Shown piece after piece: positions 51,723 through 57,512 of a stretch of 57,512 bases of DNA. The notes under the pieces were generated by a model. It saw only the letters and a list, made by a program, of their open reading frames with translations, had not been told where the DNA came from and did not search any database. The first letter of the stretch is position 1. Every line of letters begins with the position of its first letter. Both the position numbers and the translations under genes were made by a program. This DNA comes from Acidobacteriota bacterium (GTDB lineage: Bacteria > Acidobacteriota > Terriglobia > Terriglobales > SCQP01), in the NCBI GenBank assembly GCA_021826505.1, contig JAKAZV010000006.1:1-57512 (forward strand), written 5' to 3'.

Positions 51723-53855
51723 TCATTGCCGCAGGCCAGACAGCAGGGCCGCGGGAGTATCGGCCGGGGGCAGGCATTGAAAGCCGCGGCAGAGCAGGGC
51801 GGAGGAGCGTTCCCGCCGGGGCAGGCTGGCCAGCGTGGCCGATAAGGCCGGAGGGATATGGACGGGAGCCAGTGCCTGCCGCACCCGCAACAATGACCGG
51901 CCCAGCCGGGGCTGGCTCAGAGCCGCGGCATGAAGTTCCCGCGCGGCCTCGTCCTCGCCCACGATGATGACCTGTTCGGCGCCGGATTGGCAAAGCCGCC
52001 AGGCCTGCGCCCAGTGGGCGGCAAACGGGCCCGCGCCCGCGGCCTGAGAGGCAAAGCCCAACAGAGTGGCTTCGGCGGCGGCATGATAGCGCGGCTCATG
52101 AGTCAGTCCATAGAGCCGCTCCAGCCAGACCGCGGCGGCGGGGTTGGCGCCTGCGACAGGTCCATCCTGCCAGGGCTTGCGCGGGAGATCGAGCGCTCCG
52201 GCGCGCGGCGCGGCTTCGTCATTCGCCCGCGGCAGATCGAAAAAGCCGCCGTCCGATGCATCCTGCCATTGGTCCAGACAGAGTTCGGCCAGGGCCTGGC
52301 TGGCGGAAAAATACCGGGATTCGAGTGTGATCTCCCAGGCATCCAGGCATGCCAGCCCGGTCTGCACTTGGTCTTCCAGTCCATAGATCGTTTCGGGCGG
52401 AATGGAATCGCCGGCTTCGCCCAGACGATGCGGAACGCCCTGGCGGGGATCAAATTGGCTCAGAATGCGATCCAGAGTTTTTAAGGCAAAATCGCGCCAG
52501 AAGCCAAAGGGGATTTCGGACGGCGCATCGGCGGCCGGCAGATATTCCAGTTGACTGGCGGCCAGAGCGGCGCGCACCCATTGCGCATTCCAGCCGGCAT
52601 ACAATGCCTGATCCACCTGAGGCGTGATTCGCTGCCGCCGCACGGCGAGCAATTGATCTTTTCCCGACTGCAGCCGCGCGCGGGCCTCGGCGGGAGCAAG
52701 GCCCAGTTCCGCCGCGATTGCGTCCAGGTCGCGGGCGATGTAGAGCACATTGCGTTCCGGATCATGCCGCATTTCCCCGGTTTCACCGATGTCGTAGTAG
52801 CGAGACAGCAATTCGAATTCACCGGCGCCCAGTGCGGCGCGCGCTTCGGCGCGGGTCCAGGTAAAGTAATCGCCATCGTCGTCGAGCGAGATGTCGGCAT
52901 CCTGGCTGGCATAAAACCCGCCGCGTTCGCGCTCGATCATCACCTCGGCGGCCCAGCGCAGAATGCCGGCCGCGACGGCCGCCAGCCCGGGATCAGGAAC
53001 GAACTGATATGCCAGCACATAACTGCGCAACAGTTCGCTATTGTCGTAGGACATTTTTTCAAAATGCGGCACGCGCCAGAACGCGTCCACGCTATAGCGG
53101 TGAAAGCCGCCGCCGAGCTGGTCGTAAACTCCTCCCGCGGCCATGGCGCGCAGGGTATGCAGCGCGATTGCGGTCAGTTCCGGGCGATGTTCAGCGGCGC
53201 CGAGTTCGAGCAGGAGATCCAGGGCCGTGGCATGGGGAAACTTAGGAGCATGGCCAAAGCCGCCGTTTTCGGCATCGTACATTTCCCGCAGCGATTGCAC
53301 GATGGCTGTGACCGCCTCGGCGGGCGCGGCGGCCGGGGCGGCAGCGCGGCCATTTTCCACCTGGGCAAGGGCGGCGTGGATGCGTTCGGCCTGGCCGCGC
53401 ACCTGCGCGCCCTGCTCGTGGTAGATACGGGCAACCTGCTCTAAAAGCTGGCGGAATCCCGGGCGGCCCTGCATCGGATATGGCGGGAAATAGGTGCCAC
53501 CGTAAAAGACCCGGCCCTCGGGGGTCAAGAAAACGGTTAACGGCCAGCCGCCCTGGCCGCTGAGTGCCTGCACCGCGGTCTGATAGCGCGCGTCCACATC
53601 GGGCCGTTCATCGCGATCCACTTTGATGGGGATAAAGTGCTGGTTGATGACCCCGGCCACGGCCGCATCTTCGTAACTCTCGCGGTCCATGACGTGGCAC
53701 CAGTGGCACCAGGCGGCGCCAATATCGAGCAGCACAGGTTTATTTTCCCGGCGCGCCTGCTCCAGCGCCGGCTCACCCCAGACCCGCCAGTGAACCGGCT
53801 GGCCGGCGGCGGAGCGCAGATATAAGCTGGACTGCCGGGCCAGATCATTTGCCAT
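51723..53855 (-). CDS. thioredoxin-domain protein of the YyaL/DUF255 (SSP411-like) family
   Basis: A 710-residue cytosolic protein. The N-terminal thioredoxin-like domain (about 20-160) has KPVLLDIGAAWCHWCHVM with C50 and C53, VDRDERPDVD and GQGGWPLTVFLTPEGR. The rest (about 190-700) is an (alpha/alpha)6 toroid like glycoside hydrolases, with GGVYDQLGGGFHRYSVD and FEKMSYDNSELLRSY. The family is conserved from bacteria to SPATA20, and its reaction is not clearly known. I start at ATG 53855; the frame to 53879 would read through the dispersed repeat copy B. It is bracketed by copies A and B of that repeat. Confidence 0.9.
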   Translation of the reverse strand: MANDLARQSSLYLRSAAGQPVHWRVWGEPALEQARRENKPVLLDIGAAWCHWCHVMDRESYEDAAVAGVINQHFIPIKVDRDERPDVDARYQTAVQALSGQGGWPLTVFLTPEGRVFYGGTYFPPYPMQGRPGFRQLLEQVARIYHEQGAQVRGQAERIHAALAQVENGRAAAPAAAPAEAVTAIVQSLREMYDAENGGFGHAPKFPHATALDLLLELGAAEHRPELTAIALHTLRAMAAGGVYDQLGGGFHRYSVDAFWRVPHFEKMSYDNSELLRSYVLAYQFVPDPGLAAVAAGILRWAAEVMIERERGGFYASQDADISLDDDGDYFTWTRAEARAALGAGEFELLSRYYDIGETGEMRHDPERNVLYIARDLDAIAAELGLAPAEARARLQSGKDQLLAVRRQRITPQVDQALYAGWNAQWVRAALAASQLEYLPAADAPSEIPFGFWRDFALKTLDRILSQFDPRQGVPHRLGEAGDSIPPETIYGLEDQVQTGLACLDAWEITLESRYFSASQALAELCLDQWQDASDGGFFDLPRANDEAAPRAGALDLPRKPWQDGPVAGANPAAAVWLERLYGLTHEPRYHAAAEATLLGFASQAAGAGPFAAHWAQAWRLCQSGAEQVIIVGEDEAARELHAAALSQPRLGRSLLRVRQALAPVHIPPALSATLASLPRRERSSALLCRGFQCLPPADTPAALLSGLRQ

Positions 53856-53861
53856 AAGATC

Positions 53862-53938
53862 ACGCTCAGGGATAAGCATCGCATAGCGGCGTTGGAACCC
53901 GCTCGGGTCTGTTCGCTTCTCCCTGGAGGCTCAGCATC
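53862..53938. repeat. dispersed inverted-repeat element, copy B (short form)
   Basis: The left arm (53862-53906) is 43/45 identical to 51443-51487. The right arm (53905-53938) follows at once, without the 103-bp middle of copy A. The arms form an imperfect inverted repeat. It lies just upstream of the thioredoxin-domain gene. Confidence 0.65.
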
Positions 53939-54157
53939 GTAATACGGTCGGGGGGAGAAGCAAATGTAACTTTTCTACCCATCAAAATTAGGGTATCTCA
54001 CGGATTGATGGATACTTTTATCCTTGACACCGTCGGAAAGTGTGGAAAAATTGTGAATATTTTGCTTCCCAAGGCGGGAAAATTCGCATAGATCGGGATT
54101 TTTCTCATCCGGGCAGTGATTTTGGCGTGCTATTTGCTGGATTAGCGTCCTGAACCC
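53939..54157. other. A/T-rich intergenic region, possible promoter near 54024
   Basis: TTGACA at 54024-54029 is a perfect -35, followed at 17-18 bp by A/T-rich sequence (AAAATT) and TGAATATT, so the -10 is ambiguous. It could drive the zinc-ribbon protein gene at 54158. No other element is seen. Confidence 0.4.
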
Positions 54158-54436
54158 ATGACCGCCGCACTTCACCGTTGCCAGGGATGCGCCCGTGATC
54201 TGGATTTCAATTCCACGATCGCGCCACAACTGGGGCTGGTCGCAGTGGTATGTCAACGCTGCCAGCACCGGCACTTATTTTCCGCCAGCGAACTCTCCAC
54301 GGCGCGCCATCAACTGGCGCAAACGGCGCAAAAGCGCGGCCTGCCGCACCAGGGATATCAGATTGCCGCCGCCGGTCAGGCAATGTCACGCCTAATTCTG
54401 CGCGTGAAGGTGTCATCCGCGCTGCCTTCGAAGTAA
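54158..54436 (+). CDS. small protein with zinc-ribbon-like cysteines
   Basis: The 92-residue product has CxxC pairs at CQGC (near 8) and CQRC (near 32), spaced like a zinc ribbon. The rest is helical (ASELSTARHQLAQTAQKRG) with a basic C-terminus. No signal peptide. It may bind zinc and nucleic acid or protein, but no family is recognised. It follows an A/T-rich region and is 76 bp from the next gene. Confidence 0.55.
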   Translation: MTAALHRCQGCARDLDFNSTIAPQLGLVAVVCQRCQHRHLFSASELSTARHQLAQTAQKRGLPHQGYQIAAAGQAMSRLILRVKVSSALPSK

Positions 54437-54512
54437 CCTCCACCGCTTAAAATCTGAGTTCTTACGACGCGTGACGCGTGGAGTGCATCCGTCCGGATAG
54501 GGAAAATCCGTC

Positions 54513-55010
54513 ATGAAACGCCTGTTTACCGATGTTGCCCTGGGGATGGCGGCCGGAGTCGCCGCCACCGCCGCTTTGAACGCCTGGATTCAAGCCACGC
54601 AGCCCAAAAATTCCGCGCCCAGCACGGAAGAGCCCTCGACGGTCAAAGCAGCCGTGCGCGGGATGCGCCTATTGGGAGTGGATGCGCCTTCGCGCCGGGC
54701 GCGAAAGTTTGGCGGCCAGGCGGTGCATTGGGGCTACGGCGCGGCCTGGGGCGGGGTGGTGGGCGCGGCGGCCAGCCTGGGCTTGCCCCTGCATCGCTGG
54801 GGCGGATTGCCATTTGGCGCCGGATTATGGCTTCTGGGAGATATCTGGCTGCTGCCCAAGCTGGGGCTGGAAAAACCGGCCAGCGCCTACCCGGCCAAAG
54901 CCCATGCCCGCTATCTCGGCGCGCACTGGAGTTACGGCGCAACGCTGGCGGCGTTATGGATGTTGCGCGAGCGCGCCCGCCGGCAACGCCGCTGGCCGCG
55001 CGCGGCTTAA
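54513..55010 (+). CDS. small membrane protein, DUF1440/YagU-like
   Basis: The 165-residue protein has an N-terminal helix (VALGMAAGVAATAALNAWIQ) and three further hydrophobic stretches (WGYGAAWGGVVGAAASLGLPL near 73, GLPFGAGLWLLGDIWLLPKL near 94 and HWSYGATLAALWML near 137). The Gly/Ala-rich WGYGAAWGG and GLLG-type pattern resemble YagU/DUF1440 proteins of unknown function. It overlaps the convergent gene's end by 4 bp. Confidence 0.65.
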   Translation: MKRLFTDVALGMAAGVAATAALNAWIQATQPKNSAPSTEEPSTVKAAVRGMRLLGVDAPSRRARKFGGQAVHWGYGAAWGGVVGAAASLGLPLHRWGGLPFGAGLWLLGDIWLLPKLGLEKPASAYPAKAHARYLGAHWSYGATLAALWMLRERARRQRRWPRAA

Positions 55011-55366
55011 TATGGCCCGGCATCCGGCTGCGACGGAAAATATTTTTGCGAGCCGGGGCGAAACAGAAAGTACGCCAGCACGGCCAGAAATATTGAATGA
55101 ATCACCAGGCGCGAAACCACTGGCCAGCTCACAACGACGTGAAACCCCATCCATAACAGCGCCAGCCAACGGGCCCAGCCGCGGCCATAGAGCAATAAAA
55201 CGCCGATGGCGATGGCGGCCAGTTCCGTGATCGCAACCCAAACATAATCACTGGCTATGGGATGACGCAGGCCATGCGCGCTGGTATGGGTAACCAGAGC
55301 CAGAGCACCCACCGCGATATAGAGCCAGGCGATGATGGTCACCGGGAGGGGTCGCTTCACATTCAT
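55007..55366 (-). CDS. small integral membrane protein, unknown
   Basis: The 119-residue protein has four hydrophobic segments (VTIIAWLYIAVGALALV, WVAITELAAIAIGVLLLYG, LALLWMGFHVVVSW and LVIHSIFLAVLAYFLF). No domain is recognised. Its ATG overlaps the stop of the upstream GNAT gene (ATGA), so they are co-translated. Confidence 0.65.
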   Translation of the reverse strand: MNVKRPLPVTIIAWLYIAVGALALVTHTSAHGLRHPIASDYVWVAITELAAIAIGVLLLYGRGWARWLALLWMGFHVVVSWPVVSRLVIHSIFLAVLAYFLFRPGSQKYFPSQPDAGPY

Positions 55367-55887
55367 AATTCCCTGGGCCGCAGGGGCAGCCGGTACACGG
55401 CCATTTTCACTTTCTCATGGCCCATGGTGGTCTCGGCCGGTCCATCGTAGGCAAAGCCCTGCTTTTCATACCAGACCCGCGCCGCCTTCAATTCGGCATG
55501 GACCGCGACCCAGAGCCAGGGAGCGCCGGCGGAACGCGCGGCCGCGATCACTGCTTCCAGCATTTTTCTTCCCTGGCCCTGCTGCTGCGCCTGGGGCAAA
55601 AGATAAAGACTGCGCAGCACCGCGCCGGGAGGGTCTTCAGCCGGGTCGCCCAGCGAGAGCATGGCGAAACCGGCCGGCTGGCCATCCTGTTCAAGCAGAA
55701 AACCGCGCAGATCGGGGCGCTGATGGCACTGGCGCAGCCAGTCGAGATCATAGGCCTTGGCCAAGTATTGGCGCCGCGAGGGCTCGGGCACCAGGTCGCG
55801 GTAGGTGCTCTCCCAGGCACGCATGGCCACGGCCTGTATGGCTTCGGCATCGGCGCCGGTGGTGGTTCGAATCGTGGGATTGCTCAC
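55363..55887 (-). CDS. GNAT-family N-acetyltransferase
   Basis: A 174-residue GNAT enzyme: ADAEAIQAVAMRAWESTYRD at the start, AVLRSLYLLPQAQQQGQGRKMLEA near 88 (QQQGQGRK acetyl-CoA loop) and VHAELKAARVWYEKQGF near 128. It probably acetylates a small molecule. It is coupled to the downstream membrane protein. The antiporter lies 51 bp upstream on the same strand. Confidence 0.88.
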   Translation of the reverse strand: MSNPTIRTTTGADAEAIQAVAMRAWESTYRDLVPEPSRRQYLAKAYDLDWLRQCHQRPDLRGFLLEQDGQPAGFAMLSLGDPAEDPPGAVLRSLYLLPQAQQQGQGRKMLEAVIAAARSAGAPWLWVAVHAELKAARVWYEKQGFAYDGPAETTMGHEKVKMAVYRLPLRPREL

Positions 55888-55938
55888 CGCAACAGATTAG
55901 CAGGCATTCGTGCGCGGTCAATCAAGGCAGATTGCGTT

Positions 55939-57204
55939 TTATTGACCGGCATCATCAGAGATTGGGAGCTCATCTTTGGTTTCGGCGCGGGCGCCGATCA
56001 GCCAGCCCATGCCGCGGCGGGCGGCGGCACGGGACAGAATGAAGACCAGAATCGAGGTCAGAATAATGCTGAACAGAATGACGGAATAGGTGACGTTCTG
56101 CAGCAGGCCGGCATTATGGACATGCTGCTGCAGCATGATCGAGGCCAGCACGGCGGCGGCCAGGCCCTTGGGGATCATTGCCGCCGCGTGCTCGGCATCG
56201 AAGGCCGGCAGGCGCCGGGCCAGGGTCAGGCGCACGGCGGGAATGCGGGCCAGCAGAATCACGCCGCTGAAGACCAGTCCCATGGCCACCCAGGCCGGAT
56301 GGGTGAACTCAACCGACAGCCCGATATAGACGAAAAAGAATGTCTTCAATAAAAAGATAATTTCGGCAAAGAAAATACGCTCGGTCTCGTTCAGGCCGAC
56401 GATGGGCACCACGCCCGAGACCAGCAATGGTTTTTGCCGGTCCAGATTGCCGAGCACAATTCCGAAGGCCAGCGCGGCCATGGCGCCATTCAGGTGAAGT
56501 AATTCCGAGCCGCCATAGAGAATAAAGACAAACGCCGGGGTGGTAAAGATGGCGTTTTCCATGCGGCGCATGCGGTTGAGAGCCAGCGACCAGAAGAATG
56601 CCGCCAGCGCGCCGAGCACCAGCGCCAGGCCGAAGCCGAGCAGGAAATTCCGACCCGTAACCGCCCAATGGCTGAGGCCGTGGCTGCGGAAATCCATCAG
56701 CGCCAGCGCGGCCACGATGCTGAGCACATCGCCGAGCGCGGATTCCAGAAACAATATGTCCTGGGTTTTAGACTCCAGCCCCAGGCCCGCGGTCAGGGGC
56801 ACCACCACGGTGGGAGAATTGCCGGCCAGCATGAGGCCCAGCAGGACGGCGCCCCAGGCGCCGAGCGGGGTCCAGAGCCAGGCGGCGCCGGCGACCAGGA
56901 GGGTAACCAGAATAAAGCTGCAGATGGAAAGCGCCAGCGTGCCGGGAAGAGCGGTGCGGAGGCGGGCAAACCGCAGGTTCAGCCCGCTCTCGAACAGGAT
57001 CAGGATCAGCGTGATGGTGGTAAAGGCCGGGCCGACGACTCCCAACTGGCCCGGCGTCAGCAGATGAAAGACCGGCCCCAGCAGAATGCCGATCAACAGC
57101 AGCCAGAGCACGTCGGGTATGCGGGTGCGCTGAAAAATTCCGGCGAACAGATGCGCCAGAAAGATCAGAAAACCAATAAATGCGATGGCTGCGGCCAGAT
57201 GCAT
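55939..57204 (-). CDS. cation/proton antiporter, CPA family (NhaP/KefB-like)
   Basis: A 421-residue membrane protein with 12-13 helices. IPDVLWLLLIGILLGPVF near 28, LILFESGLNLRFARLR near 68 and GNSPTVVVPLTAGLGLESKTQDILFLESALGDVLSIV near 128-165 hold the conserved Asn-Ser and the ESALGD ion-binding acid of the CPA1/2 families. The last 30 residues are a short hydrophilic tail with no regulatory RCK domain, unlike KefB. It should swap Na+ or K+ for protons. A REP-like hairpin lies upstream at 57227-57275. Confidence 0.88.
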   Translation of the reverse strand: MHLAAAIAFIGFLIFLAHLFAGIFQRTRIPDVLWLLLIGILLGPVFHLLTPGQLGVVGPAFTTITLILILFESGLNLRFARLRTALPGTLALSICSFILVTLLVAGAAWLWTPLGAWGAVLLGLMLAGNSPTVVVPLTAGLGLESKTQDILFLESALGDVLSIVAALALMDFRSHGLSHWAVTGRNFLLGFGLALVLGALAAFFWSLALNRMRRMENAIFTTPAFVFILYGGSELLHLNGAMAALAFGIVLGNLDRQKPLLVSGVVPIVGLNETERIFFAEIIFLLKTFFFVYIGLSVEFTHPAWVAMGLVFSGVILLARIPAVRLTLARRLPAFDAEHAAAMIPKGLAAAVLASIMLQQHVHNAGLLQNVTYSVILFSIILTSILVFILSRAAARRGMGWLIGARAETKDELPISDDAGQ

Positions 57205-57226
57205 AACAACCCCCCGGCCTGCTCAC

Positions 57227-57275
57227 TTGATAGCGGCTGACCAGATTCCTTCATATGGAATCGTGGGTCGCCGCT
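57227..57275. repeat. REP-like palindrome, copy 2
   Basis: AGCGGC-GACC-GATTCC pairs with GGAATC-GGTC-GCCGCT around a 7-nt loop with small bulges, giving a 16-bp stem. Its ends match 51627-51666. It lies between the cyclophilin and antiporter genes, both on the minus strand, and could affect the mRNA between them. Confidence 0.6.
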
Positions 57276-57286
57276 CACCGTAAACC

Positions 57287-57512
57287 TCAGCTCTTGTGAA
57301 CTTCGATTTTTTCGATTACCACCGGCTTGAGGGGCCGGTCGGAGCTGTTGCGGGGAACTTTGGAGATGGCATCCACCACTTCCTGCCCCTTGGTTACCTG
57401 ACCGAAGATGGTGTATCCGCCATTCAGATGGGGTTGCGGGCCGGTGGTGATGAAGAATTGGCAGCCGTTGGTATCGGGGCCGGCATTGGCCATGCCGACG
57501 CGGCCGGCGCGG
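57287..57512 (-). CDS. cyclophilin-type peptidyl-prolyl isomerase, C-terminal part (runs off the window)
   Basis: Only the last 74 residues are visible; the frame continues past 57512. [19 protein letters not shown] and [17 protein letters not shown] are the standard cyclophilin active-site and core segments, with the end [13 protein letters not shown]. It speeds the cis-trans isomerisation of prolyl bonds during folding. The N-terminus and any signal peptide are outside the window. Confidence 0.9.
   Translation of the reverse strand, partial: RAGRVGMANAGPDTNGCQFFITTGPQPHLNGGYTIFGQVTKGQEVVDAISKVPRNSSDRPLKPVVIEKIEVHKS

Noticed and set aside
51443-53938. Composite transposon around the thioredoxin-domain gene
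   Set aside because: No transposase is present and the flanking copies are short and unequal, so only a repeat pair is claimed.
1-57512. tRNA and rRNA genes
   Set aside because: I saw no cloverleaf or conserved rRNA sequence by reading; a tRNAscan-SE and Infernal run would settle this.

Overview
The window looks like a stretch of chromosome from an acidobacterium (Acidobacteriota, probably class Terriglobia). The reasons are indirect: high G+C with strongly GC-biased third codon positions, a BshA-type bacillithiol enzyme, secreted proteins with Ig-like repeats of the SITSAGVFTAP type, many outer-membrane or periplasmic proteins with Ala/Gln/Arg-rich mature regions, and a caa3-type oxidase operon. 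No rRNA, tRNA, CRISPR array, prophage or transposase gene was seen. Most of the window is ordinary, densely packed chromosome of single genes and short operons on both strands.

Layout. 1-7.3 kb: argR-argF (arginine control and synthesis) divergent from a nuclease-fold protein and a HAD phosphatase; a DUF892 ferritin-like protein; a LolA-like lipoprotein with an orphan FtsX-type permease; an RlmD-like rRNA methyltransferase. 7.3-13.4 kb: an antitoxin remnant, two proteins of unknown function whose start codons overlap head to head, a 187-bp structured inverted-repeat element, RlmN, and a secreted M16-type protein without catalytic residues. 13.4-26.9 kb: a carrier-protein-like protein without the prosthetic-group serine, an amidase operon (with a GNAT acetyltransferase and a threonine dehydratase), a ferric-reductase-like membrane protein, an SDR, BshA, DedA, a large TPR protein, GreA with a CDP-alcohol phosphatidyltransferase, and an Ig-domain lipoprotein. 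26.8-36.7 kb: a large secreted PIG-L deacetylase, then the most striking block, a seven-gene respiratory operon. 36.7-43.9 kb: a FecR/DUF6600-type protein with YSAP repeats, a bactofilin, the agmatine-to-putrescine pair AguB-AguA, PurU and a Tat-exported Gfo/Idh/MocA oxidoreductase. 43.9-57.5 kb: MetH with Dtd, a GNAT enzyme, a secreted alpha/beta hydrolase, an MBL-fold protein, a YyaL-like thioredoxin-domain protein bracketed by copies of a small repeat, small membrane proteins, a cation/proton antiporter and the end of a cyclophilin.

The respiratory operon (29845-36700) encodes, in order, cytochrome oxidase subunit I, subunit III, a small three-helix membrane protein, a mono-haem cytochrome c lipoprotein, a PQQ-dependent alcohol dehydrogenase with the Asp-Tyr-Asp signature of lanthanide enzymes, a second mono-haem cytochrome c lipoprotein, and subunit II fused to a cytochrome c domain. 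This looks like a self-contained route from alcohol oxidation in the periplasm through tethered cytochromes to oxygen. Subunit I keeps all metal and haem ligands but has Trp where A1-type oxidases have the proton-gating Glu, and Gln where they have the K-channel Lys, so its proton path should be atypical. This module is my best candidate for a little-described system.

Other points of interest are a Ser-to-Glu carrier-protein paralogue with a histone-like lysine tail, candidate ARG boxes between argR and the divergent nuclease-fold gene, an MBL-fold enzyme with an acidic residue in its metal motif, and at least three families of small dispersed repeats.
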